From a virus: a stretch of DNA of 64,000 nucleotides. The notes beneath the pieces were generated by a model that made no database searches, was not told the DNA's origin, and worked only from the letters and a program-made list of their open reading frames with translations. The stretch lies in IMG/VR virus record IMGVR_UViG_3300035086_000100, positions 1 through 64,000 of that record. The stretch is one strand, 5' to 3'. Shown in pieces: positions 8,185 through 15,401 of the stretch. Numbering within the stretch: position 1 is the first letter of the stretch; each line of letters opens with the position of its first letter. Both the position numbers and the translations under genes were made by a program.

Positions 8185-8394
8185 ATGGACCTCAAGCCGC
8201 TGGCACCCGGGCAGAAGGTAACGGTCTACAAGATGTACTACTCGTTCTGCCCCAACCCCGGATGCGGTGCGATCAACGACTACGCCGACACGATAGGAGA
8301 AGCACGGAAGAACGCGAAGGCCCACGAGCGCGCCCACAACGCTGGCCGCACGGAGCGACCGGCGGTAACGGGGCCTACGAGCCAAGATGAATGA
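8185..8394 (+). CDS. Small C2H2-like zinc-binding protein
   Basis: The ATG at 8185 is preceded by AGGAGG at ideal spacing, so it is preferred over the GTG immediately before it. The 69-residue product contains FCPNPGCG followed by HERAH, a C-x4-C...H-x3-H arrangement that resembles a zinc finger. It is the last gene of the plus-strand cassette and is followed by a hairpin at 8459-8492. Confidence 0.7.
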   Translation: MDLKPLAPGQKVTVYKMYYSFCPNPGCGAINDYADTIGEARKNAKAHERAHNAGRTERPAVTGPTSQDE

Positions 8395-8458
8395 AGGCTC
8401 CCGCCACGCCCGGGCAGCGCTGCTCCCAGGTCATCCGCTCGCACCTGGGGCACCTTCC

Positions 8459-8492
8459 CCCGGCCGACATGTGAGAGTTCGTGTCGGCCGGG
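8459..8492. terminator. GC-rich hairpin between convergent genes
   Basis: A perfect 10-bp inverted repeat (CCCGGCCGAC at 8459-8468 and its complement at 8483-8492) encloses a 14-base loop. It sits between the end of the plus cassette (8394) and the end of the minus-strand HNH gene (8562). It lacks a T-run, so termination efficiency is uncertain, but the position suits a bidirectional terminator. Confidence 0.55.
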
Positions 8493-8561
8493 CTCCCGGT
8501 GACGGTCAGGCTTCCCGGCACCGTGTTAGAGGTCCATGCCGTGGTCATCTTGGCCTCCTGG

Positions 8562-9200
8562 TCAGTAGTGGCGCCACGTCTTGCCGGCGACGATCAGGCT
8601 GATGCTCGGGCCGCTCACGTCGTACTCGGTCGCGAGGTCGGCCTGCAACTCGCCAGCAGCGGCGCGGCTGCGGATGTCCGCGACGATTGCCCACGTGAGC
8701 TTGGCGTGCTTGTTCTTCTCGCCGCGATTCGCCGACCGATCCCGCACCTTGTCTTCTGCGTCCTCGGCGGGTGTGCCGTAGCAGAGATTCGCTAGCCGGT
8801 TATCGAGATAGCGACCAGGACCGTGCCGGACTTGCTGACCCGGAGGGCACGGGCCGACGAACGCCTGCGCGACTAGCTGGTGGACATAGGCGGTTACCCC
8901 GCCCCCGTCCCGGCACAGCTTCACGGCGAGGTAGCCGTACTGGCCGGACGTGAACGGCTTGAGCGTGCGGCCGGGATGCCCTAGCCGGGATTCACTGCGG
9001 ACGCGCCCGAGGTCGCTGACGTCATACAGCCCCTCCCAGCCGACCACGGGAAGCCATCGCTCTCCGGGCAGGTCGGGCGTTACCTTTGGTGCCGGCTGCC
9101 CGAGCGGATCGCCGTACTTGTACCAGCGCTTGTAGTGAGCGCCGCACCAGTCGCGCTTGTGCCAGGGATTGTCGCAGAGCGAGCATGTACGATCGGCCAC
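8562..9200 (-). CDS. HNH homing-type endonuclease (NUMOD4-HNH)
   Basis: The 212-residue protein has an N-terminal Cys/His cluster (CSLCDNPWHKRDWCGAHY), a NUMOD4 module (GERWLPVVGWEGLYDVSDLG), an HNH-type core (VHQLVAQAFVG, then YLDNRLANLCYGT) and a C-terminal helix-turn-helix (ADLATEYDVSGPSISLI). The usual second His of the HNH core appears as VRHGPG rather than NHIDG, a mild departure. Free-standing genes of this kind are mobile and spread by cutting alleles that lack them. It separates the major tail gene from the chaperone gene. Confidence 0.85.
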   Translation of the reverse strand: MADRTCSLCDNPWHKRDWCGAHYKRWYKYGDPLGQPAPKVTPDLPGERWLPVVGWEGLYDVSDLGRVRSESRLGHPGRTLKPFTSGQYGYLAVKLCRDGGGVTAYVHQLVAQAFVGPCPPGQQVRHGPGRYLDNRLANLCYGTPAEDAEDKVRDRSANRGEKNKHAKLTWAIVADIRSRAAAGELQADLATEYDVSGPSISLIVAGKTWRHY

Positions 9201-9356
9201 GTCGATGCCTCTTACCAGGTGTCGGTGACGCTCTGGTGCCTGCTACTTGGAGAGGTGCAGGCACTGGAGCCTAATTCGCACATTCTATCGGATCGATGAT
9301 CCTATGGGTCACTGAACACACTGTGCGGCCTATCCCGATGTCGAATCGGACAAACG

Positions 9357-9965
9357 CTATGAAGTCGCGATTGCCGTCAAATCCACCCACACGATGGACG
9401 AGAAGGCACAAGTGGCACCAAAGGTACAGGGGTATAGCCTCTGGTTCGCCGCGCGCCGGTAGGACGTGGCCACCGTGCCGCTGGACATGACTCCCGGGAT
9501 GCTGAGCACCCGCGCGAACCCGAACTGGTTCTTGCCGATGACGGCACAGGCAAGCGTCGGGAAGTTGAGCGACATCGACAAAACGCTCTTGCCAGGCTGG
9601 CCAGCCCCCGGCGCGGTGACCGCTATGCTGCCCGCTGCCCCGTAAGCTACGTTCAGGTTTGTCAGGGTCTCTTCCGAGAAGTTAAAGCTGACCTCGAAGG
9701 TCGCTTTGTCCACTATCTTCGCTACTGGTGTAGGTTGTTCCTCAATACTGATATCGACCACCGAAGGCGTCCATGTCAGGGTAACTCCCGCGTCGGTCGC
9801 GCCGATGTAGGACCACCCGCCGCCAGTCCACGACGACCCGACGCCCAGGTTCTGGTCCGAGGGAAGGGCCGTGTTCAGGGGCGCGGTGAACACCAGGCCG
9901 AGCCCGTAAAGCACGTTGGTGGTGGTGACTGCGGGAGGCGTGTAGAGAAGCGGTGCGCCGGCCAT
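9357..9965 (-). CDS. Major tail tube protein
   Basis: The 202-residue protein (MAGAPLLYTPPAVTTT...) matches the actinophage major tail protein type: a central ATDAGVTLTWTPSVVDISIE stretch and beta-rich sequence throughout. Length and position, between the tail terminator and the chaperones, fit. It would polymerise into the tail tube. GAAGGAG-like purines are weak upstream; the ATG at 9965 follows AAGGAGACCCGACC. Confidence 0.85.
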   Translation of the reverse strand: MAGAPLLYTPPAVTTTNVLYGLGLVFTAPLNTALPSDQNLGVGSSWTGGGWSYIGATDAGVTLTWTPSVVDISIEEQPTPVAKIVDKATFEVSFNFSEETLTNLNVAYGAAGSIAVTAPGAGQPGKSVLSMSLNFPTLACAVIGKNQFGFARVLSIPGVMSSGTVATSYRRAANQRLYPCTFGATCAFSSIVWVDLTAIATS

Positions 9966-10045
9966 GGTCGGGTCTCCTTAGCTGAGGCATGCGGAAAGCC
10001 GCCACGGCGGGGCGGGAATGGGTGCTAGCCGTTTAGGCTGCGACG

Positions 10046-10621
10046 ATGAGCGCGATAGGTGATCCGGTGCCGGTGGCTATCCGGGTACTGCTGCGGGTCG
10101 AGTACGCGGACGGGCAGATCCGGGAGTTCGAGGCCGACCGGCCCGATGCGCTGAAGCTGGAGATCAGCCGCCCGAACTGGCCGCAGATCAGCCCCGAGCG
10201 CGCGCTGGAGTTCCCGGCCGGCGACGTGTTCAGCGTGAGCCTCGGCTTCACGCGCAACGGCGATCCCCGCAAGCACCCGATGACGCTGCGGCACTACGCC
10301 AGCGGCGAGCGGGTCATGGTCACGCCGGATGAGCTGTCAGACGAGGCGCGCAAGGCGCGCAAACTGGCTGACGCCATGACCGAGATGGCCGCGCGCCTGC
10401 CGCCCGGTGCCGCCGAACTCATCGCCGGAATGCCTGTCGACGTGGCGCTGCACAAGCTCGGCTGGACGGGCGAACTTCCGGCGCCGGTTACGGCTGAGCG
10501 GCCGAAACTGGAGTGGCTGGCCGCGCACGGCACCTACATGACGGACGAGGAGAAGCGGCGGCTAGGGGAACTGCGGGCCGCGCTGACCGCCGGGCTATCG
10601 CAGCCAGGCGACCCGGCCTAG
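10046..10621 (+). CDS. Hypothetical protein, opposite-strand insert
   Basis: The 191-residue product starts MSAIGDPVPVAIRVLLRVEY and contains beta strands followed by a helical middle (DEARKARKLADAMTEMAARL). The C-terminus is also helical. I recognise no family. It lies alone on the plus strand between two tail genes and its stop overlaps the stop of the convergent gene at 10618 by 4 bp. Confidence 0.7.
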   Translation: MSAIGDPVPVAIRVLLRVEYADGQIREFEADRPDALKLEISRPNWPQISPERALEFPAGDVFSVSLGFTRNGDPRKHPMTLRHYASGERVMVTPDELSDEARKARKLADAMTEMAARLPPGAAELIAGMPVDVALHKLGWTGELPAPVTAERPKLEWLAAHGTYMTDEEKRRLGELRAALTAGLSQPGDPA

Positions 10622-10962
10622 ACCTCCCGCAGCCTGAACCCTGCCAGCCGGGCGGCCTCATGCGCCCGCCCGGCGGTCTCCGGGTCGCAGTCGGTACCCT
10701 CCGCCGTAATCACGACTGACTCGCCGCCCGGCTCGAGCGGAGGGACGGTCAGCGACCCGAAGTTCACCGGGGCGAGGCGCACCGTTCCGTCCGGGGACGG
10801 CTCCCGCGGCTCATCCGGCGCTGCGGGCTCAGGGAACCCGGTCGGGATCGGGTCGGGCTCGGGCTGATCCGCGGGAAGCACCCTTACCGACCCTGAGCCG
10901 CCCAGAGACGTGCCGGAAGGGCTGGTGACGGGCTTCCGCCCGGGTTCGTCAGGCGTCGTCAC
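10618..10962 (-). CDS. Hypothetical tail-region protein
   Basis: This 114-residue protein has a Pro/Glu-rich, probably disordered N-terminal half (PEPDPIPTGFPEPAAPDEP) and a short ordered C-terminus (LAPVNFGSLTVPPL, then ETAGRAHEAARLAGFRL). It lies between the major tail gene and two virion-like genes on the same strand. No function can be assigned. Confidence 0.65.
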   Translation of the reverse strand: MTTPDEPGRKPVTSPSGTSLGGSGSVRVLPADQPEPDPIPTGFPEPAAPDEPREPSPDGTVRLAPVNFGSLTVPPLEPGGESVVITAEGTDCDPETAGRAHEAARLAGFRLREV

Positions 10963-10971
10963 AGGAGCCTC

Positions 10972-11343
10972 CTAGGGCGTCGGCACCAACTGGTAGAGGG
11001 TCACCGAGTTGCCGGTGACAACGGAGAAGTCGATCCACATCAGGCCGGTGCCGTCCGGCTGGGTGAAGTCGGCGGCCGACCACGGGCCGAACAGGTAGTT
11101 CGTGGAGTTCGCGAGCGTCTTGGTGAGCGTCGCCACCGGGTACGCCTGGCCCTGGACCTGCCGGCCTATCCAGGTGCTCATGGTGCACGTCCCGGCCACC
11201 CCGATGTAGACGACGAGGAACACCTGGCCATTGTTGGTGAAGTTCACCCCGGTAAAGGTGGCCAGCGTCTGCGCGCCCGTCGTCGGGAGCGTCAGGCCTG
11301 CCGTGCCTGCCAGGTTGACTGGCGTCAGGGTCACCCGTGCCAT
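10972..11343 (-). CDS. Putative virion protein, beta-sandwich-like
   Basis: The 123-residue protein is rich in Thr, Val, Gly and Asn (ATFTGVNFTNNGQVFLVVYI) with no charged helices, a composition typical of virion beta-sandwich proteins. The ATG is chosen for the natural N-terminus MARVTLTPVNLAG. It is 42 bp downstream of the similar gene at 11386-12090 and could be a tail or head decoration component. Confidence 0.65.
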   Translation of the reverse strand: MARVTLTPVNLAGTAGLTLPTTGAQTLATFTGVNFTNNGQVFLVVYIGVAGTCTMSTWIGRQVQGQAYPVATLTKTLANSTNYLFGPWSAADFTQPDGTGLMWIDFSVVTGNSVTLYQLVPTP

Positions 11344-11385
11344 GTCGTACCGCCTTCCTCAGAGCCGCTGACCTGCGAAGACGGG

Positions 11386-12090
11386 CTATGAATTGTCCGG
11401 CACCCACTTCTGGAGGTCGGCCTGCACGGTGAGCGTGAACGCGGCCGACGCCCCGATGGCGAGCACCGCGATCCGGAACGTCGACCCGGGGAAGCCCTCG
11501 AACGGCACCGAGTACCGGTCGGTGGTCGCCGGGACGGAGGGAAGCAGCACCTGGCCGCCCGTGATCAGGCGGTTCAGGACGGTACCCGGCGCGGGGGAGA
11601 CGGCACTGGACCATGCCCACGTCGGCGCGGCCGAGTAGGTCATGGAGATAGCGCCGGCGGCGGGAACGATGTAGGTCCCGGCACCGGCCCCGACCGTGAC
11701 GCTGTTGACGACCACCGCGGTCATGGTGCCGCCCGTGATCACCACGGTCACCGGGTAGGTGTTCGGGTTCTGGACCGCGACCGTGGTGGCGGGGACGGAC
11801 GGGGTGGCGGGTGCCGCCGTGCCCAGCGCCGCCGCGACCGAGGCGAGCTGCTCCGCGGCGGGGTTCGGGTACCACGAGGTGGACAGGCCCTCGGCGGTGT
11901 CCTGGTGCTGGAACAGCAGGTACAGCGCCGTGGGGGCGGTGGTGATGGCGGCGAACTTGACCCGCAGCAGGCCCCGGACGAAGTCGGAGCCGCCCTGGGT
12001 GATCGTTCCGGGGGTGAGCACGCCGGGGGAGACCGCTCCGGTGCAGGCGAGGGCGGTCGCAAGGGTCAGCTGGTCAGTCTCGTAGCCCAA
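11386..12090 (-). CDS. Putative virion/tail protein, beta-rich
   Basis: The 234-residue protein is Thr/Ala/Val-rich with few charges. A pair of segments (PATTVAVQNPNTYPVTVVIT and TAVVVNSVTVGAGAGTYIVP) resembles the valine-proline beta patterns of receptor or decoration domains. It sits downstream of the tail terminator candidate. A virion role is inferred from composition and position only. Confidence 0.65.
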   Translation of the reverse strand: MGYETDQLTLATALACTGAVSPGVLTPGTITQGGSDFVRGLLRVKFAAITTAPTALYLLFQHQDTAEGLSTSWYPNPAAEQLASVAAALGTAAPATPSVPATTVAVQNPNTYPVTVVITGGTMTAVVVNSVTVGAGAGTYIVPAAGAISMTYSAAPTWAWSSAVSPAPGTVLNRLITGGQVLLPSVPATTDRYSVPFEGFPGSTFRIAVLAIGASAAFTLTVQADLQKWVPDNS

Positions 12091-12104
12091 AGTAGGACAT
12101 CTCC

Positions 12105-12518
12105 CTAGTTTCCGGCAATGCAGATGTAATTAGTTACAAACTCGTACCTGTCGCCGTCGTCAGGCCCTGAGGCGAGCGGTGACGGGGTGCCGCCGAGGCG
12201 GTGAACGTGGACGATGACGCGCCCGCTGATGACGGCAGGGAACTGCGCGCCGAGGATGAGGGCGTCGAGCGCGTAGGCGTCGGCCTCGGCGCCGGCCTGG
12301 TCGTTCTGGCCGCCCCGTACCCGCGCCTGGAACCCGCCGGCGTCGGCGGCGCCTTCCAGCAGGTAGCCCGGCCCTGGGGTCACGGTGATGACCACGAGCC
12401 GGTCAGGTGAGTCGGGGATGTAGGGGCCGGCCAGGACGGGGGAGCCGGTTTCCTGGGTGGCGTCCCATCCGAGGGTGCCGGTTATCCAGGCGATGACGGA
12501 CGTGGTCGGCAGCGGCAC
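12105..12518 (-). CDS. Minor capsid/tail terminator-like protein
   Basis: The 137-residue product (MPLPTTSVIAWITGTLGWDA) fits the size and position of tail terminator or 'minor capsid' proteins between connector and major tail genes. The segment SPDRLVVITVTPGPGYLLEG and the C-terminal GDRYEFVTNYICIAG follow the pattern of these families. The assignment rests on position and overall pattern. Confidence 0.6.
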   Translation of the reverse strand: MPLPTTSVIAWITGTLGWDATQETGSPVLAGPYIPDSPDRLVVITVTPGPGYLLEGAADAGGFQARVRGGQNDQAGAEADAYALDALILGAQFPAVISGRVIVHVHRLGGTPSPLASGPDDGDRYEFVTNYICIAGN

Positions 12519-12553
12519 GGGCTCACCGTCCCGATGCCTAGACTCGTCGTCTG

Positions 12554-12835
12554 ATGCCCCCGATACCTGATGCCCGGATCGAAATCTCGCAGGCCGACCT
12601 GCTACACGTCCTGCTCTGCGCCCTGAGTTACGACGCCAGACTGCCCTACGGCCTCATACCCGAGGGGATATACGGCGCACTGAACGCGGAGGGCAAGCAG
12701 TGGATAGACAGCCAGCCGCCGCCCGGTGAGCCACGGAAATTACGGCCTCGCCCGGAGTGCTCGCAGCCGTTCGCGGACAGCGGGATCAGCAGGGAAACCC
12801 CACCGCCCGTACTTGCCGAGCGCCAGTCCCGCTGA
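12554..12835 (+). CDS. Hypothetical protein, 3' end antisense to a zinc-finger gene
   Basis: The first ~55 codons (MPPIPDARIEISQADLLHVL...) look like natural coding sequence, while the last ~30 run antisense to the minus-strand gene ending at 12740 and have shadow-like composition. The gene may have lost an earlier stop. No family recognised. Confidence 0.5.
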   Translation: MPPIPDARIEISQADLLHVLLCALSYDARLPYGLIPEGIYGALNAEGKQWIDSQPPPGEPRKLRPRPECSQPFADSGISRETPPPVLAERQSR

Positions 12836-12952
12836 TGACGGTTCCCTGCACACGACAGCGGGCCTGCGGCGGTAGTCGACGTCGTGATGGCGGTCGAACG
12901 CGCTGAGGGAGGCGAACGAGAGCCCGCACGGCGAGCATGTGCAGGCGGCCAC
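12740..12952 (-). CDS. Small zinc-binding protein (FDXHR-like)
   Basis: The 70-residue protein has CTCSPCGLSFASLSAFDRHH near its N-terminus, a single zinc-finger-like element, then CREPSSAGLALGKYGRWGFP. Short phage proteins with C-x2-C...FDxH patterns are common in actinophages next to head-tail connection genes. The role is unknown; DNA or protein binding is likely. It overlaps the convergent plus-strand frame by 96 bp. Confidence 0.7.
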   Translation of the reverse strand: MAACTCSPCGLSFASLSAFDRHHDVDYRRRPAVVCREPSSAGLALGKYGRWGFPADPAVRERLRALRARP

Positions 12953-13140
12953 GTCTCACCTCGTTACGGGCGAGTCGCCATCAGAACAGGGCATTAGCAG
13001 CGTACCGTGACCGGAGGGCAGCCGTCCGTAGCCGGAAGCTAGAACGCGGCGAGAACCGCGCACCACCTCAACCAATCAAAACCGAGATTGCGTTGGCGCA
13101 TTTCAGGTCATTGAATAGCCGGTGCCGGGCGGCTGCCCGC

Positions 13141-13479
13141 CTAGATGCCCCGGCTCCACAGGAACCGGAGTTCTTTCAGGCTGAACTTCGACGGCACCGG
13201 GTGATGGGCGCGGTAGATAGCCTTCAGTTCGTCCTCGGATAGCCGGTGCTGGCGAGGTTCGCGGTCGTAGACGGTCGCTCCGTCGCTGGTGACGCTGGGA
13301 TGCCCTGAGGCGCGGAGGTTGGAGTACAAAACCGGAGCCCTAGTGGCCACTCCGCCGTCTTCCGCCAAGTCCTCAACGGAGCGGACCATCCCCGGTTCCG
13401 GGCCTTCGTCCAGGAGCGTCCTGGCGATGTCCTCGAAGTAGCCGCGATAGTTCGTCATCAGCGGTTCGGTGAGGTACAT
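13141..13479 (-). CDS. Hypothetical protein in the connector region
   Basis: The 112-residue frame has Mets at 13479 and 13458, neither with a clear ribosome binding site. The upstream codons read DFKHPRGGQAMYLTEPL, which recalls the C-terminal His-Pro element of HK97 gp10-type tail-completion proteins; this may be a rearranged version of that gene. The C-terminal half (RLSEDELKAIYRAHHPVP) is helical. Confidence 0.5.
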   Translation of the reverse strand: MYLTEPLMTNYRGYFEDIARTLLDEGPEPGMVRSVEDLAEDGGVATRAPVLYSNLRASGHPSVTSDGATVYDREPRQHRLSEDELKAIYRAHHPVPSKFSLKELRFLWSRGI

Positions 13480-13508
13480 GGCCTGGCCGCCGCGGGGGTG
13501 CTTGAAAT

Positions 13509-13643
13509 CTAGCCGCTAAAAGCCCCTCGTGCTGATATCTGGCGTAAATGCCCTAAAATCTGGTCAACCACGACAGTACCAATGAGGTCGCCGTGCCCGA
13601 CCAGATCCTCCAGCTCTTGCGTTCGCTCAGCGAAGGTGCTCAT
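13509..13643 (-). CDS. 44-residue protein in the connector region
   Basis: GGAGGT stands four bases before the ATG at 13643, an excellent ribosome binding site. The product MSTFAERTQELEDLVGHGDL... ends at TAG (13509). It lies 24 bp after the connector gene, where phages place a head-closure or tail-completion gene of ~100-140 residues, so it may be a truncated or very short version. No domain is visible. Confidence 0.6.
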   Translation of the reverse strand: MSTFAERTQELEDLVGHGDLIGTVVVDQILGHLRQISARGAFSG

Positions 13644-13667
13644 GACCACCTCCTCCGAGCCATGCGT

Positions 13668-14177
13668 CTACCGCCACCCGTCGATGAGCCTTGATCCCGC
13701 AGCACCCGCCGGCATGATCCCGCCCCGCCCGTCCGGCTCGGTGCCGCTATCCTCGTATTTAAAGATAGACGGAATGGTGTTTACGACGTGCCCGCCATTG
13801 CTTACCGGGTCATTAGGCGGAGTGGGTACCACGTCTATCTTTCCGGCCTGAATGTCATTCAGCGTCTTAATCGCATCTTGATAGCCGAGATAGACCGGGT
13901 CAAAGGCACTCAGGTCTTTGCCTTTGCGGTAAGTCAGTGTCGCGTAAAAGGTTGCGAGCTGAATCGCGACTGTCTTGATCAGGTCGGGGATCACGATGAC
14001 CGGGTCATTGGCGTCCACAAACCACGCCGTGCCGGCATAGGCCGAAACCTTGGCCGACGCCTGGGCAATCGCGGCCTGCAACTGGGCGTCCTCAAGCGCA
14101 GCGCACGTCCCCGTGCCCGCATCCGTTCCTGCCACGTTGGACCGGATATCGGCGGGAGTGCAGTACGAAACCGGCAT
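13668..14177 (-). CDS. Head-tail connector/adaptor protein
   Basis: The 169-residue protein starts MPVSYCTPADIRSNVAGTD, has a helical core (EDAQLQAAIAQASAKVSAYAG) and a long second helix (TVAIQLATFYATLTYRKGKD), matching the alpha-helical adaptor family (gp6/gp15-like) placed after the capsid gene. These proteins form a ring under the portal. The C-terminal ~40 residues are disordered. Confidence 0.75.
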   Translation of the reverse strand: MPVSYCTPADIRSNVAGTDAGTGTCAALEDAQLQAAIAQASAKVSAYAGTAWFVDANDPVIVIPDLIKTVAIQLATFYATLTYRKGKDLSAFDPVYLGYQDAIKTLNDIQAGKIDVVPTPPNDPVSNGGHVVNTIPSIFKYEDSGTEPDGRGGIMPAGAAGSRLIDGWR

Positions 14178-14221
14178 GTTGACCCCTCTTGCGTCGGCAT
14201 GCCCGGTTAAAGTCTCACGTC

Positions 14222-14419
14222 ATGGATCAGATCAAGTGGGTCAAGAGTTCCCTGAGCAACAGTTTCGCCAACTGCGTGGAGGTCGCTGACCTGGGAGGAG
14301 GCACGGTGGGCGTCCGCGACTCGAAAGACCCGGACGGCCCGGTGCTGGTGTTCACTCCCGGCGAGTGGCAGGCGTTCCTCGGCGGGGCACGGGGCGGCGA
14401 GTTCGACCGGTTCGGCTAA
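14222..14419 (+). CDS. DUF397 domain protein
   Basis: The 65-residue protein begins MDQIKWVKSSLSNSFANCVE and contains VGVRDSKDPDGPVLVFTPGE, the diagnostic pattern of DUF397. In actinomycetes DUF397 genes usually sit beside a matching helix-turn-helix regulator; here none is adjacent and the gene stands alone on the plus strand between head genes. It strongly supports an actinobacterial host. The ATG at 14222 fits the family start; earlier starts add an unconserved leader. Confidence 0.88.
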   Translation: MDQIKWVKSSLSNSFANCVEVADLGGGTVGVRDSKDPDGPVLVFTPGEWQAFLGGARGGEFDRFG

Positions 14420-14465
14420 CCGCCCGGTCTGGCCGCGACCGCCTCAACGGGGAGGCTCGCGGCCA

Positions 14466-14555
14466 TCACCATCCGGCCAGCCACAGCACGGCGGTGACGA
14501 CCACCGCGACGATGATGACGGCGACGACCGCCCGGATGATCTCCCCGCCGTTCAC
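14466..14555 (-). CDS. 29-residue single-pass membrane peptide
   Basis: The GTG at 14555 overlaps the stop of the upstream gene (GTGA). The product starts with a short polar stretch (NGGEIIR), then almost only Ala, Val, Ile and Leu up to LWLAGW, a single transmembrane helix. Coupled position and composition support a real gene; function is unknown. Confidence 0.6.
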   Translation of the reverse strand: MNGGEIIRAVVAVIIVAVVVTAVLWLAGW

Positions 14556-14746
14556 GGATTCCCTTCGCAGCAGCCGCACAGCGGATCTGAGCACCGGCTG
14601 TGCTGCCTGCGGCGGCATCTCCCGCACACGAACTCGGCATCAGGCGGCTGCACGTCTTCAGGCTCGCCGGTCCCGAACTCGTACGGAGCGCCCGTGAAGC
14701 CCTGCGCGTACTCCGCTACCGCCGCGCCGTCGAGCCGCTCGGTCAC
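14552..14746 (-). CDS. Small zinc-binding protein
   Basis: The 64-residue protein ends with CGRCRRRQHSRCSDPLCGCC, a dense Cys/His cluster that should bind one or two metal ions. The N-terminal half (TERLDGAAVAEYAQGFTGAP) is ordinary. It is 12 bp downstream of the gene at 14759 and overlaps the membrane peptide gene by 4 bp. Confidence 0.7.
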   Translation of the reverse strand: MTERLDGAAVAEYAQGFTGAPYEFGTGEPEDVQPPDAEFVCGRCRRRQHSRCSDPLCGCCEGNP

Positions 14747-14758
14747 TGCCAGGATCCC

Positions 14759-15328
14759 CTACTTGCCCTTGTGCGCGTCCGGGTCTACGGACAGGTCCAG
14801 ACCCGGGTCCTTGCCCTCAGGCGCGTTCCTCGGGTCAGCTGGATCGGGGGCATTCGGGTCGGCGTCCTCGATCACCCTGACCGTCGTCGAGCCTGCCGGG
14901 TCGGGACGTGCGCCGAACTGCTGCGCCTTCGGGCGGCTGCCGAACAGGTCACGGGCCTTGACGTCCGGCGCCGGGTCGTTCTGCTCCTTCGCCGGGCGGA
15001 TAACCGGGACGCGGTGACGGCGCCGGTCATTGAACCGGGCGGCCTGCTCGTCGGTGAGGAACACGGTGTCGCCCCGGTGGACGACGTCTGCGGCCTTGTC
15101 CTCGCCGGGGGCGGTGACGCGCGGAATGCTGAGGTTGGTGAGCGCCTCATAGTTTGAGCCCCTCGGGGTGGCAACCCCGGCCGGCTTCGCCGCTGGCCGC
15201 GTTCCGGGCGATTCCTGAAGCTGGCGCACGGCCTCGCGGAGTTCGGCGATTTCCCGGTCTCGCTCCTCTGCCGTCGCCTCGGGTGCGGGCTGGCTCGTTT
15301 CTGCCGCCTTCTGGCCGGCTGCGGGCAT
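14759..15328 (-). CDS. Hypothetical protein downstream of the major capsid gene
   Basis: The ATG at 15328 has AAGGAG six bases upstream and is preferred to the longer start at 15370. The 189-residue product has a charged coiled-coil N-terminus (ERDREIAELREAVRQLQES), a central ordered part (GDTVFLTDEQAARFNDRRRH) and an acidic disordered tail. The DTVFLTDEQA part resembles domains found in capsid-region proteins that hold an edge strand, but the role is unknown. Confidence 0.65.
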   Translation of the reverse strand: MPAAGQKAAETSQPAPEATAEERDREIAELREAVRQLQESPGTRPAAKPAGVATPRGSNYEALTNLSIPRVTAPGEDKAADVVHRGDTVFLTDEQAARFNDRRRHRVPVIRPAKEQNDPAPDVKARDLFGSRPKAQQFGARPDPAGSTTVRVIEDADPNAPDPADPRNAPEGKDPGLDLSVDPDAHKGK

Positions 15329-15401
15329 GGATGACTCCTTCGTGACGGGGGGTAAACGGACACGCGTCACGAAGGACGGTGTTCGGAATGTCTGGTCTGG
15401 G

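Noticed and set aside
10949-11875. 308-codon minus-strand frame overlapping two virion genes
   Set aside because: Arg/His/Gly-rich out-of-frame reading of 10972-11343 and 11386-12090, which have natural beta-rich composition.
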